A stretch of 64,000 bases of DNA from Ryuthela nishihirai (GCA_038380435.1 JAWZYU010000009.1:60417901-60481900); one strand, 5' to 3'; shown: positions 23,860 through 36,134, numbered from the stretch's first letter. Notes: generated by a model from the letters alone, not told the origin. Made by a program: numbers and translations.

Positions 23860-24460
23860 GTACTATAAACGCTCGGTTGAACTGATTAATGGCAGGAATC
23901 CCATTAATACCGAACGTCCGCTAAATCCGAATATTTATGTGATTAAGAACAGTAAATGATCATATCTTATAATAACAAAGGCAAGCATATTAGAAACATA
24001 ATTAAACAGACTAATACTTGTATATAATACTTCTAAAAGCAACAAACACTCTAAAATAAACAATACTATACCTAAACAGAAAAACACTTACTTTGAGTTC
24101 GAGGAGCTCTCGTGGCTCCATGTGTTTTACTAGCAGCAGCAGGTTTAAATTCGTGTAAAGCACCAACATTGGAACAGGTTAACAAAGAGCTCCTTTCCTT
24201 ACTTATCGTATAGCCTGTGTAGAGGTTGTAGGCCTGGGTGTTTTCGGTGAGCGACCGCCAAAACAAGGAAGTCTCATTAGCATTGTAAATCTGAGCTAAA
24301 ATCAAGTTTTTTTCTTAATGAGTTGCTTAAAGATATTCTAAATGGCTTATCTCCTCCGTTTGCGCATGCAAAGATCCAGCAAATAACCTCTTGATCACTT
24401 GTAGAAATCCCAACATTTAAGAGCGAATCTCGACTTTTACTGAGCAAAATCAGATCCAAC
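23860..24460 (-). pseudogene. Pogo/Tigger-type DNA transposon fragment
   Basis: The minus strand encodes QIYNANETSLFWRSL (24,285-24,240), then TENTQAYN and ISKERSSLLTCSN. This is the pogo/Tigger DDE-transposase block around the first catalytic Asp (normally IYNADETGLFW), where the Asp is replaced by Asn. The text at 23,870-23,930 with 'cggttgaactgattaatggc' and 'gaacgtccgctaaatccgaa' resembles a Tigger terminal repeat. The other terminus was not identified. Most of the transposase is missing, so this is a dead remnant. Confidence 0.7.
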
Positions 24461-26044
24461 TAGTTTGACGCAGGGTAGATGGATGCTGCCACTAAAACCT
24501 CGGTCGGCAGTATCGAAATTTTACCGTACTTGATTTCAGAACACATTTAAATTTGCATATTTCAGGAAAAAATGTACATTAGCATGAAATCAATATTTAT
24601 AAGATTGAAAAACTACTTTACCAAGGAAAGGAAATTAAATTTAAAACACTTAATATTTATTAATGAGAAGGATGAGCTTGCTACGACTGGATATTGTTTC
24701 GAACCTATGCTTCGTGTTCAACACTTTACTACCTTCGTGTGATTTATGTGTGTGTTCAAATTATTATTTTGTGCATCAAATTAACTTCTGGTCAGTATTT
24801 GCTTTTCATCGCGGCAACTGTCGAAAAGTTTGAAGGCATACAGGTCTCCAAAACCAGAAAAACTGTCACCATGAAGGAACAGTTTTAATTTTTAATAGGA
24901 GAAAATAGGATGATATTTTAATATGCATTCCACTCACATTTAAGATCATAATCTCATTTAATTAATTTTTATTATTATTATTTCTCATTTAATTATGATC
25001 CCACTCACATTTAAGATCACGATCCCCAGATTGGGAAAATCTTCATTGCACACATAAATATAATAATGCTCTAGTACAGTTCTAAAAACCTGTTAGTTAA
25101 CTGTCGTACACTGGTGTTGAAAAGTTTAAGAACCAAACCCAAAAGCAGGAAAAGCATTTAAATGAATTAAAATAATTCAAGAAACTTTACATCATGTATG
25201 AAGCAGAAGTAGATTTAGTGTCTTATGCTGTAGGGATGGATTTCAGTGAAACGGAGTCAAACATGCAATTCAGACAATCAGATAAAAGCAACCTATTTTG
25301 TGAACTATGTTTCGTGTTTAGGACATGAACTATCAAATCCGAAATAACCATCACTCTGAAAATATCATAAATAAACTCTTTCGATGAGCCTTTGAGGTAG
25401 TAACGTAGCTAAAGGGGAAGAAAACTATTGAGAAAGACTGTGGAACCAATTCCAAAACATCAAAATTGTCTGGCGAAAGCCTGTCGAAAGACTTCTTAAG
25501 TTCACTTCAACGCATGATGGTCATTAAATGGCCCTAAATATAAAATGCCATAAAGGCTTCACAGCATGCCAACCTGCTTCAAAGTTTGCTGCATCCACAG
25601 AGAAGTATGTGTTAATGGATACTCCTTAGACTCAATTTCGCAATATGGATCTTTACGTGTATCGATCCACTTCCTCTCCTGACTCCTTTGCAGAAAGTAC
25701 TACTTAAATTGTTGGTATCGATGGCATTTCGACTGGACCATGCATAATTGTAGCTCTAATGTTAGTAGTAATAGATCCCACTAACATTAGAGAAAGAAGC
25801 AATCATTGATGTTTTTATTTGATGGGGTTGTCAGGCATCACTATCAATGATCGTAGAGACCCACATGTGTTTTCAGGAGGGACTCTCCAAAGTGTCAGAT
25901 TTTGAAATGAGATCCTCGATACTGGAATAATCAATTCAAATTTCCTTTCAAAGAATGATGTCTCGTCTATACATACTTTGGATTATTAACTTAATAGAAT
26001 AGCTATATTCCCTTATGGATTGCCCAGCAACATTCTTAGACTTC
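24461..26044. other. Gene-less stretch
   Basis: No gene that I can support. A repeated 'cccactcacatttaagatca' string at 24,930-25,020 marks a small local duplication of about 80 bp around an AT-rich core. Confidence 0.5.
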
Positions 26045-26215
26045 AATCTATAGGGGACAGGCCAGGATCTACAATAAAGTAAAGGGGGGAAATGCAACTT
26101 TGAGCACAGACCCCTCTCCGAGGTAAAATTTTCCTACTGTTAGTGGCCCATTTACTAGTTTTCTCAAAAGTGGTGGGAATGGCTCCCTTACTCCCTAGAT
26201 CCGATCCTGCTATAG
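26045..26215 (+). repeat. hAT-like nonautonomous repeat
   Basis: The ends 'ggccaggatctacaa' and 'ccctagatccgatcctgc' are near-inverted and match the family at 8.0, 51.5, 56.35 and 63.4 kb. No coding. Confidence 0.45.
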
Positions 26216-27967
26216 AACATGTCTACTCTATGATAAAATGATTGCTAATATGTCTCACAGAACCTTTTAGTGATATAGGAGTGGTTGGAACATATTGTCT
26301 CTAGAACCGACTGACAGCCTTCTTTTTAGCATAAAGAGACGGTGTTAAGCATGTATTGCAATCAGAAAAGATCAAGAGCCTTGTTTCTGTGAATTCCCGA
26401 TGATTTGGTTTTTTTTACCGTCTCGTACTATTCTTTTTACCTCCCCCGTTTGAAGAGTGAATATGGAGAGAAGTTTCATTTTGTCATGGAGAAAGTAGTT
26501 ACTGAGGGAAGGGAAGGGTCATTAAATCAAGAGTTCTACCTCCACATCAGTTTTTCAAAACATATGTTTTCATGCATTTCATTAAAAAATTACAAATACG
26601 TGACAATACGTGAAAAGTCGGATATCTCCCCAAACCTACTATCCCTTTTCATGAGTTAGAAGATTTTAAAAAATTTAAATATAACGAAATTCCTATAAGA
26701 TTTTAGAGAAAAAAAAAACATCCAAATTTGCGGAATCGTAAAAAAAAATTTATATCACGGGAAACCTTCCAAAAACACCATAATTCGCAAAAATTGTCGC
26801 TACAATTCGCCCCACAAAAAACCAACAGCTCTACGTATTAGTGAAGTAAAAATAGCGCCATAAAAGATGAAAAGCTTTGAACACAAATAAGTGGAAAATT
26901 TATAGTGCTGATCTTATAAATAAATATGTATTAAATACGTATGTAAATGTATGTCACTTTATTTATTTAAAATAAGTTTCTATATCAAACACTAAAATTA
27001 GAGTTATATTTAAAAATTTTCAAAAGAAGAAAGAAAAATCAAACGGACTTTTGAGGGTGTTTTTTATAAAATAAAAGAGTGCAGCACATTTACTCATCAA
27101 CAGATGACTCAAAAATATTCGAAGGCGGTTAAGGAATAATGGCGCTCAAACCTGAAATCTATATCAAATTCTTCAACAATTTTCTTTCTCAAACGCCTTT
27201 CTGAATTTGTTCTATCACTTTCAAATTATTAACGATAGTTAAAGTAACATGTTTTCTTTTCGTACCACTTTTTAACGACTTAGGTCTCGTAATTAAATCG
27301 AATATTTTAATTTAATTAAATTGTAGAACACAAATTATGCGTTATAAGCAATAACATCTGTCCGTCACAGAGCCCACAATAATACAGAAGACTACAAACG
27401 AAACTCGTTGTCGAGGCGTTGGGCCACAACGTCCGTCGATCCGTCAATCCAGATCTTCTAGTCCGGATAAGCTCTATCTGGACTAGCTACGTTTATTGTA
27501 TTACAAACACAAATACACATATAGTTTAAAAAGAATAGAAAATTAAATGACATCCAATGAGGCTGAAATTGAATAATCGTAAAGTATCATATTTAAATTA
27601 AAACTCATTTATCTGACAATAACATTTGCATTTAAACCTCCATGAGCTAGAAACAAAAATACACGAAACCTTATTACTTCAGACTGCTAATCCTATTTCG
27701 CGAAACTCGATCATTTTACCTCTTTTAAATGTACAATGACATATCTCAACTTCTATTGATTCAATAAGGACCATTTTTTTTGTTTTTGGAAACCTAGAGA
27801 ACTAAATTAAAAAGGTGATAAAACTGTAGTGAGAGCGTCTGCATTTAATTAAATATATACTTCTTTTAATTTTTGACGCATTAAGTAAAGTATATTAGAA
27901 ATTGTTTTTTGTGTTTTCTTTGATTTCTGTTTTTTGTATTCAATACGTTTTTTGAATCAATATACAT
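26216..27967. other. Gene-less AT-rich stretch
   Basis: The open frame 26,405-26,659 (84 codons) has no recognised motif. A GC-richer patch at 27,400-27,490 could be a degraded SINE but I cannot place it. Confidence 0.5.
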
Positions 27968-28604
27968 ATACAGGGTGAATATGAAAAAGTGGGCAAAACT
28001 TTACGGGGTGGTAGAACGCAGCTATACGAGCAATATTCGTCATAGAATGTGTGGTCGGAACGCAAGCGGTGAGAAGTTAAAAGGTAGTTTTCCACTGTCA
28101 CATTTAAAGAATGAACACAAGAAGGAGAGGAGATACTTCAGAAAACATTTTATTAACAGGAATGTAATTGAGGTACATGCTCAAAGAAATTGCTCAAAAG
28201 AGCTGCCGCCAGCTGTAATGCAGGCTTCACACCTGCGGGATAGGGACCGACGCACATTTGCGAAGACACCAGGCATTTCCCGAATATCGCCGGCAACAAC
28301 GGCGATCCTGGCGACTAGATCCATATCGGTTTCAATGGGGTTTCATTCCCGTCCGCCGCACCGTACACAAAGTGCATATCCACCATTTCGTGGTTAGTAT
28401 AACCAGCCATCCTCTCGGCAATTCACGGTAGAAATGCCGTTGGGTGCGAGGATCGACCCTTTTATACCATTTCCAACGCCACCTAGCGGCTCGCCGTTTG
28501 CGTTCCGCCCATACTTTCTATGACGAATATTGCTCGTATAACTGCGTTCTACCACCCCGTAAAGTTTTGCCCACTTTTTCAGATTCACCCTGTATATACA
28601 CATA
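27968..28604 (-). mobile_element. Mariner-like element, internally deleted (second derivative)
   Basis: Inverted ends of about 100 bp match those at 6,706 and 7,315. On the minus strand the transposase start is preserved (MAGYTNHEMVDMHF, beginning near 28,413) for about 23 codons, then jumps near 28,345 into the C-terminal part (DLVARIAVVAGDIREMPGVF to SSFEQFL). The breakpoint differs from the 6.7-kb copy, so the two are independent deletion derivatives of one parent. Confidence 0.85.
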
Positions 28605-29325
28605 TAGTTTACATTCCATTTCACACGATTTTGTCACATCTGTGTCACATCTGTGTCTTAATAAATCAAGTTAACATTTTGGATTATAAATGCATCTACT
28701 TGCTTTTGTGAACTACAACTTGAATATACTTAATTATATTCTGACTATTCTTTCTCCATATTTGTCCGATTTATATCATTATTAAAATTCGAATTATAAC
28801 ATGCTATTTGTTTTTGTGTTATATAATTTCGAATTCATTGGAAATCCTTGCATTTAAATGTTTTGAACCCAATATCATATATTATTTAAGCTTTCTTATC
28901 GTTCACTATTACCGATTTAAGAAATTATATGATCAAAAGAAGTCATACATGTATAATTTATATACACTGAAAGCGCAATTTATTGAACATGCTGCAGTCA
29001 TCCATAAACCTGCCCTACTCTGCCACAATAATGCATTCAGCCAAAACAACACCTGTTATAACAGACGGCCAACGAACCAAATTTATGATGTCATTTAAGT
29101 ACTCCTACATGTAGAAATTCTTATATTTTTGATACTAATTATTACTGGTGGACTCTTGTGCTAATCTTTATACTAATATTTATCTATAAATATATTTATT
29201 TAGAATGACAATTATTCGTATTTATTATCAAATATAATAATGCAAATTAATAAAAATAAATTTTCTCTTAAATAAAATATATTTATAGATAACCATTAGC
29301 ATAAAGATTAACATAGAGTTTACCA
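28605..29325. other. Gene-less AT-rich stretch
   Basis: No feature that I can support. The 96-codon frame at 28,808-29,098 has no recognisable motif. Confidence 0.5.
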
Positions 29326-29334
29326 GTAATAATA

Positions 29335-29336
<2 letters not shown>
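29326..29336 (+). repeat. Target-site duplication, RTE copy 2, left
   Basis: The 11-mer 'gtaataatatt' lies directly before the CAT tail and recurs at 47,819-47,829, directly after the element 5' end. Together they show that 29,337 and 47,818 are the two ends of one original insertion. Confidence 0.9.

Positions 29337-29413
<77 letters not shown>
29337..29413 (-). repeat. CAT/GAT microsatellite, 3' tail of RTE copy 2
   Basis: About 25 uninterrupted trinucleotide units form the 3' terminus of the minus-strand RTE copy. Confidence 0.9.
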
Positions 29414-29425
29414 AGCAACCATGGG

Positions 29426-32424
29426 CTACGGAGGTCCAACCAGACCGTGCAATTTAGTTCTCCAAGCAAGTCTATCCTGAGCTACATCTACTGCATCTGG
29501 CCACTGCACACCAATTCTAACAAGGTCCTGTTTGACATTGTCTGCCCACCGCATCCTAGGTCTCCCCTTCTTTCTAAGGCCTTTAGGCACACTGTTCATA
29601 ACCCTATTCGCCAATCTATAATTATTCATACGGGCAACATGGCCAAACCAACGGAGTCTCTCTCTGCACAATATGCTGCTTAAAGGAGGTTGCAAACTCC
29701 TTTGCCTAACCTCATCATTAGTTACAAAGTTGGACCAGCTAATGCCCAAGATAATGCGTAAGCATCTGGAATCAAAAGCATCTAGTTTCCTGTTATCTTG
29801 TTTACAAAGTGGCCACGTTTCACTACCATAACTAACCCTAGAAAGAACCAAACTATTATACAGTCTAATTTTAGTCTTTAGGTGTATACGCCTATTTCTC
29901 TACACTCTCCATAGATTCTTAAAAGTCCCGGCAGCAATCCCTATTCGTCCGCACATCACCAGTATCTGTTACATAACTCCCAAGATAACTAAAGTGTGAC
30001 ACCTGCTCAAGACTGCAACCATTCAGATTAACTGAATCACAGCCTGCCTGACCAATTTTCATCACTTTAGTTTTCTCTCTGTTTATAAACAAACCTACTC
30101 TACTACCAGTCTCATCAACAGCTCGAATGAAAGGGTTCATCTCATCAACATCATTTGCCAAAAGGGCTAAATCATCAGCATAATCTAAATCAGAAATTTT
30201 CGTATCTCCAGCCCATTTAAGGCCAAAATCTTTCCCTTGAAGTAAATTTCGCATAACATAATCAATAACCAAGCTAAAGAGAAAAGGAGACAAAATGCAC
30301 CCTTGTCGAACACCAGAAGTAATGCTAAACCAATTGCTACAAGCCTTACCAACTCTCACACACGACTCAGTGTTATTATAGAGAGCTTTCATTATGTTAA
30401 CTAACTTGTCTGGTATACCATATGATTTCACAATCAACCACAAATTATGACGATCAACAGAGTCGAAAGCCTTTTTGAAATCAACAAAGCTAGCAACCAA
30501 AGGTTTCTGAAAATCTAAACATTTCTCAAGATTTTGCCTAAGTGAAAATATCTGATCCACACATCCCCTACCACTTCTGAATCCACATTGCTCATCACGC
30601 AATTGACTGTCAACCAGATTCTTAATTCTATTAAGCACAATCATGGGAAGAACTTTAACTGGAACAGAGAGTAGGCTGATACCCCTATAGTTATCACAAG
30701 AACTGCGATCTCCTTTTTTGAAAATAGGGATAACAATAGCTCTGGTAAAATCCTTAGGAACCATGCCTTTATCATAAAAGATATTCAGAATTTCAGTCAT
30801 CCAAGTGGTAACCGAAACATTCCCAGATCTAAGAATTTCCGTAGTAATTTCATCTACCCCTGGGGATTTATAAAGTTTAAGTTTAGAAACAGCCAAAATA
30901 ACTTCAGATTGTGTTATAGGTCCAACATTAAAGCCACCAATGCATCTATCATCATTGCAAACAATGGGAGTAGAACTAACTACATTGTTTAGAACATCAC
31001 TGAAATGCTCAGCCCACCTAGCCATGACAGAATCCTCCCCTTCTATAACCTTACCTTGTTTATCTTTCAATCCTTGTATGCCTGTCCGTTTTCTACCACA
31101 CAAAACATTAACTATCAGGTACAGCACTCTGCTGTTGTGCTGTCTAACTGCTTCCTCGGCTTTGTCAGCCAAACCATCAACCCAAAGATTCTTATCAGCA
31201 GCTAACTGATCCTTTACAAGTTTATTAAGGTCTCTGTAATGCTTTCTATTAGGACTAGTAGGGTATTGATTAAGGGCATTCCTGCAGTTCTTTCTTTCCG
31301 AAATAAGCTCAAGTGCCTTATCACTCAGATAATTTTGCCTCTTCTGCTCCTTTTTTCCTAAAAGAGTACTGTTAGTGTCCAAAAAAAGCCTGTTTAAAAT
31401 GATCCCATTCTTCCTCAACTTCAGTAGTAAGCAAACCATGACTGTCATAATGACTAAGTAACCTATCATTGTAAGCTTTGGCTATAACTGGATCTTTCAG
31501 AGCTTCAGTATTAAAAGTAAATTTTTTAACCCTAGCACAACACTTTTTAAGTTTAAGTTGCAACATACTTTTAACAAGGTAATGGTCAGATCCAATTTCA
31601 GCTCTCCTATATGCCCTGGTATTCCTAACAGAACTAGCTCATTTGCTGTTAATTAATATGTAATCAATCATATTCTTATGCAGCCCATCAGGTGAAACCC
31701 ATGTGTACTTATGTATGTCACGGTGTTTGTAATAAGTGTTAGTTATTCTGAATCCATTGAGTTTACTTACCTGTAGGAGACGTTGCCCATTGCCATTGCA
31801 GCTACCAATACCAAAAGGGCCAATTACTCCTCCCCAAAGGGCAGAGTCAGTACCAACTTTGGCATTGAAATCACCAAGAACAAGGGTAATATCTCCTTTC
31901 TTGACAGAATTCAAAATATCCTGAAGTTGTTCATAAAACCTATCCTTCTCATTCTCATCGGCATCCTCAGTGGGGGCATAACAGCAGATAACATTCAAGT
32001 TTTTAACGCTTGTCTGAAATTTTGCTGTAAGAAACCTTTCATTAATGCACTCATATCCTAGAAGAGCATTGCTAGCGTGTGTGCTGAGAAGCAGACCCAC
32101 GCCTTGGTGTTGCTTATTGTTGTCCCTCCCTGAAAAGAGAAATTTAAGATTATTTTTAAGAATCTGACCTTTATCTGTCCATCTGGTCTCTTGCAAGCCG
32201 AGAATATCTAAATTATAACGGTGGAATTCTTGTGTGAGGATATCAAGAGAAAAAGCTCTGTGCAGAGTCCTCACATTCCAACTACCTATGGAGAGAAAAC
32301 GGTTAGTGGGATGTTTAAAGAAACTATATTTATTGAGAGAGGGAATGCCGACAATATCAAACAGCCCCCTAATCGCAGACATGGGGCAAAGACCCGTTCC
32401 CCCACTACTAAAGGCTGAAGACAT
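29426..32424 (-). pseudogene. RTE ORF copy 2: endonuclease + RT, broken
   Basis: The minus strand begins MSSAFSSGGTGLCPM at 32,424. Endonuclease motifs SIGSWNVRTL (32,280) and LVLGDFNAKVG (31,870) are present. A TGA replaces a Trp codon at 31,637-31,639, a T-run gain near 31,385 shifts the frame, and a loss of about 14-15 bases near 29,940 shifts it again before the C-terminal domain (29,426-29,851, ending KLHGLVGPP). The RT core (29,919-31,469) is intact over about 500 codons, with CGFRSGRGCVDQ, FVDFKKAFDSVD and the catalytic YADD (30,176-30,187). Its lesions are at different places from those in copy 1. Confidence 0.9.
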
Positions 32425-32674
32425 CTACACTGGAAGACTTCCTCCAATGTAGAATTTGACGATGCCAATAGAAGCAAAGAGTTCAGGTGCCTGCGATGAC
32501 TTCTGCTCAGGATTATCCACCAGCTGATAAACATATCCTGTGAATCTATTCACTTGGGGCTGTCAACCCACAAACAAACAGAAAACACAGCGGAAGATTT
32601 TCCCTCCACAGAAGCCCACCTGTGCAGTAAAATCAGGATCCATAATCAAGCTCAGAGCCATATATCTGTCCAGT
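32033..32674 (-). repeat. 642-bp direct repeat, left copy (original RTE sequence)
   Basis: Position by position this equals 46,880-47,521 at a constant offset of 14,847, with no substitution or gap seen in a line-by-line comparison. It covers the RTE 5' UTR and the start of the endonuclease. The repeat ends exactly where mitochondrial sequence begins (32,675). Confidence 0.97.
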
Positions 32675-32703
32675 GATGAGAAATTGAACTAGTTCCTATT
32701 AAT
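32675..32703 (+). pseudogene. trnN: Probable 3' remnant of trnN at the junction
   Basis: The 29 bases between the nuclear junction and trnS1 occupy the place where trnN belongs in the ancestral order. No GTT anticodon loop is present on either side of the junction, so at most the 3' part of the gene remains. Assigned by position only. Confidence 0.4.
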
Positions 32704-32754
32704 AGGGGATCTTCTTAGGCCGCTAACCTAACTAAGCTTTTTATGCTATCCTCT
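32704..32754 (+). tRNA. trnS1: tRNA-Ser(AGN), anticodon GCT
   Basis: Acceptor 'aggggat' pairs with 'atcctct'; anticodon stem 'ttagg/cctaa' holds loop 'ccgctaa'. There is no D-arm, as is usual for this tRNA in animals. At 51 nt it is very short. A GCT anticodon is the form found where AGG is not read as Ser. Confidence 0.85.
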
Positions 32755-32758
32755 TAAA

Positions 32759-32817
32759 GTTTTTGTAGTGTAATCACTTATCCCTTTCATGGATAAAATA
32801 GAATATTTCTCAAAAAT
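32759..32817 (+). tRNA. trnE: tRNA-Glu, anticodon TTC
   Basis: Acceptor 'gtttttg/caaaaat'; anticodon stem 'tatcc/ggata' with loop 'ctttcat'. Its 3' end overlaps the 3' end of trnF on the other strand by about 13 nt. Confidence 0.85.
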
Positions 32818-32863
32818 ATCCTTCTTATCTTCAATAAGATGCTCTAATTAAGCTATTTGAAAT
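32805..32863 (-). tRNA. trnF: tRNA-Phe, anticodon GAA
   Basis: On the minus strand, stem 'ctta/taag' holds loop 'ttgaaga' (GAA). Acceptor pairing is partial (atttc/gaaat), so ends are approximate. It overlaps trnE and the nad5 stop codon. Confidence 0.75.
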
Positions 32864-34499
32864 AAACAATAAATAAAAATGCTCACCCTACTCTAGATAA
32901 CAAAAAAATTCACAGAGTCTTAGTTCTTACATTTTCTAAGATTCTTCTTCAGGACAGAAATATCTTAGAACCCCCATAAGGCCCTAAACCTTCCCCCCAT
33001 GATCGATCTAAAAAAAACAAATTATCTCCTAGCTTGATATAATTTACTATAAAATTAGAACTAAGATTTTGTAGAAACCATAGGGTAGACATAAGTACAC
33101 CAAATTGTTTAATTAATTTTCCTACCCAACTTAACTGGAAACTAACCCACACACCAAACAAAATAAAAATTAAACCAATAGTTTTCTCATACATTCTAAT
33201 CATCACACTTATAGGAATTAAGATTACTCATCTTAATAAAGCACCTCTAATTACCCCTAAAATAGAAAGAAGCGAAATAGAAAGGGATATATACCCCATA
33301 TTTTCTATTCTAGCACCAGAGGCACTCATTCTAATGAGGGAAAACCCTGTTAATACTATACGTATTATATAAGAGCCAGTTAAACCAAATGATATTAGGA
33401 CAAAAATCACTATTAGTATTGTAACTCCTCCTTCTATAAATTTTTCTAAAATTAGATCTTTAGAATAAAACCCAGATATAAAAGGAATTCCTATTAAAGC
33501 TAATCCTGAAATTCCAACCCCAACTCTTATAATAGGGGATAAAAAATACGCTCCACCATAAAATCGTAAATCCTGTCTTACCTTATTATGGATCATTACT
33601 CCTACACAAAGAAACATTATTGACTTAAAAATAGCATGTACTAACAAGTGGAAATAAGAAATAATATACAGCCCTAATGAGCAAGAAAATATTATTACAC
33701 CAATTTGTCTTAGTGTTGACAGAGCCACAACCTTTTTAAAGTCCATCTCTCAATTGGCAGATAGGCCTGCTAAAAACATAGTAACTCTTGATAAAATAAA
33801 TAAAAGAAACATTAAATTTCTGTAACTGTCAATACGAATTATTAAAAATACACCAGCAGTGACCAAAGTAGAAGAGTGTACTAAGGCAGAAACTGGGGTT
33901 GGGGCGGCTATAGCCGCCGGTAATCAGGCAGAAAACGGGACCTGTGCTCTTTTAGTAATAGCAGCCAGTATTAATATCAACAAGAGTGTCCCATTAAAAT
34001 TCAAACTATTAAATCTTCAATCGCCACTCCTCACTAAAAGCCCGATAGATAATAAAAGCCCTACGTCACCCACACGATTTGTTATGATAGTTAACATGCC
34101 AGCATTCAAAGACTTTAAATTTTGGTAATAAATCACTAAAATAAAAGAAACCAGCCCAAGGCCATCCCACCCTAAAAGAATAAAGATAATATTTCCTCTT
34201 AAAATTACCAAACATATTGAAAGTACAAATAGTAAAACCAAAATTCTAAATCGAGTCTCATTTTCCCCACTTATGTATTCAACTCTAAATAAAAATACAC
34301 ATCCTGAAATAAACAATACACAAAACAAAAAGGATAACGAAATCCAATCAATAATCATCTCTACCCTGATTGTAAAAACTCTAAGATTAATAATTCTATA
34401 ATCTAACCAAATGACCCTATTTCTTATAAAAACGATAAATCCTAAAACCCCAAAAATTAAAGAAAAAAAAAGAAGTGATTGGCTAATCCGTAGAAAAAC
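32853..34499 (-). CDS. nad5: NADH dehydrogenase subunit 5 (mitochondrial)
   Basis: A core proton-pumping, antiporter-like subunit of complex I in the inner membrane. It reads open for about 548 codons under mitochondrial code 5, ending in TAG at 32,853-32,855 inside trnF. Family blocks are present: [20 protein letters not shown] (about 34,150), the conserved [26 protein letters not shown] run (about 33,940-33,870) and the HxxxH/K region with [11 protein letters not shown] (33,640). The start is uncertain: GTT at 34,499 directly abuts trnH and ATT at 34,487 is the first regular start. Standard-code frames break at TGA codons read as Trp (for example 32,949). Confidence 0.95.
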
Positions 34500-34554
34500 T
34501 TTCTTTGATCAACTTCAGCTCCACAATCTGATATTATTTTTAACTACAAAGAAA
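34500..34554 (-). tRNA. trnH: tRNA-His, anticodon GTG
   Basis: The acceptor 'tttcttt/aaagaaa' is perfect over 7 bp; loop 'ttgtgga' carries GTG. 55 nt. It separates nad5 and nad4 with no spacer. Confidence 0.88.
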
Positions 34555-35835
34555 TAGTCACTCTATAAACACATCAACTTTCAAAATTAAAAATACTAAC
34601 GGGGCCCCATGTATAAACACAATATTAAATTCAGCTATATTGATAGATCTCATAGTATATAAAGGCCCTCTCTTCCCATGGTGAGAAGTAGAAAATATAA
34701 AAATTCTGAATAAAGCACAAAAAAAAGACATGAAAGCAAGCCCTAACATAGTCAGGCCCCCTCATCTTAATAAGCTTATTATAAATAACACCTCACTCAT
34801 TAAATTCAAAGAAGGTGGGGCAGCCATATTAATAATTCTTAAAATGAACCATCAAAATATTAAATTAGGAAATAAAATTAACATTCCCCTTAAAACTACA
34901 ACTCTACGAGAATGAAACCGCTTGTAAAATAAATTTACCAGATAAAACAAACCAGAGGAGCAAATCCCATGACTAAATATTATTAGTAAGCATCCGCTCA
35001 ATCTAACCCTTCTTATTACTATTATACCACATAAAACCAACCCTATATGAGAAATAGATGAATAGGCAATTAAGGCTTTCAAATCTCTCTGACGTAAACA
35101 AATCAATCTTGATATCACGCCTCCTAACAATCCGATTCTAACTAAATATCCTCTTCAGTTACAAATATTTCCTCAAATTAAAGGACTTACCCGTATGATC
35201 CCATATCCACCAAGCTTTAATAAAATGCCAGCAAGAATCATAGACCCCTCCACAGGGGCTTCTACATGAGCCTTAGGCAGCCATAAATGAAATAAAAATA
35301 TTGGTAATTTTACTAAAAAAGCAATCATTAATACTCACCATCAATCCATACTTCATACTTCACCGACAATATTTAAATACAAATAATTTGAGGATTTATT
35401 TATTGTGAACAATAATCCTAGTAATAAGGGTAGGGAGCCAAATACGGTATAAAAAAGCATATATACCCCTGCCTGAATACGCTCTCTTTGTACCCCTATC
35501 CCTAAGATTAATAACACTGTAGGTACTAACACTGCCTCAAAAGCAACATAAAACCCCAAGAAATTAATAAAAAGAAAGCTTAACAAAAGAAATAAAAGAA
35601 TAAAACTAAATAATATTATTTTTCTTTTATTACCCCTAGCAACTATGATTATCAATAAACATAAAAAAAAGGATAATAAAGCCATAATGATTCTTATTAT
35701 ATCCCCTCCAAAAAACAATACCACAGGGCCTACTAATCTTTCTCTTCATAGTAATAAATTTAAATATATATAGCCAACTACTAACACAATAATTGATCTG
35801 AAAACTTCTCTTTTACTAAAATCAATACTATAGAT
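34555..35835 (-). CDS. nad4: NADH dehydrogenase subunit 4 (mitochondrial)
   Basis: A membrane antiporter-like subunit of complex I, about 427 codons, the usual length. Seen in order: [16 protein letters not shown] (35,540), [19 protein letters not shown] (about 35,310-35,260, the conserved Lys/His loop), [16 protein letters not shown] (35,070), then [14 protein letters not shown] (34,820). The start codon is unclear (ATC at 35,835 or ATT at 35,826; a TAG upstream in frame limits it). No full stop codon occurs before trnH, so the stop is probably a single T completed by polyadenylation. The AGG at 34,888-34,890 sits at a conserved Lys position. Confidence 0.94.
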
Positions 35836-35851
35836 AAAAAAATAATCCCCA

Positions 35852-36133
35852 TTAAGCTAATCTTCAAATATAAGAAACTATATCACCACCATGACTCCGA
35901 CTCAATCTTACTAGCAATCCTAGACCTAATCTACCCTCACAAACCACCAAAGAAAGAAAAAAGAATAAAACGGAAGATTCTTCCCCGATTATTCCTACTA
36001 AGCAGCTCAGCCTTAAAAAAATTCTAAGTAGTATTACTTCTAAGCTTAAAAGTATACAAAGAATATGATGACGTCATCATAATAATCTAAGTAAACCTAC
36101 TACTATACCTAAATCTATTAAAGTTAAATAAAT
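35852..36133 (-). CDS. nad4L: NADH dehydrogenase subunit 4L (mitochondrial)
   Basis: A small three-helix membrane subunit of complex I, 93 codons from ATT (36,131-36,133) to TAA (35,852-35,854). The frame reads SLEVMLL near the middle and CEGSLGLGLLVSLSRSHG toward the end; this is the conserved Glu-containing core (LExxxL and CEAxLGLxLL). It lies upstream of nad4 on the same strand, in a different frame, with a gap of about 16 bases. Confidence 0.92.
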
Positions 36134-36134
36134 C

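Noticed and set aside
27975..28397. 140-codon plus-strand frame in the mariner-like copy
   Set aside because: It lies antisense to the transposase remnant and includes the terminal repeat; not a protein gene.
30940..32534. Plus-strand open frames opposite the RTE ORF (for example 30,940-31,209, 31,783-32,061, 32,234-32,452)
   Set aside because: They are antisense shadows of the RTE coding strand; the same frames recur antisense to copy 1.
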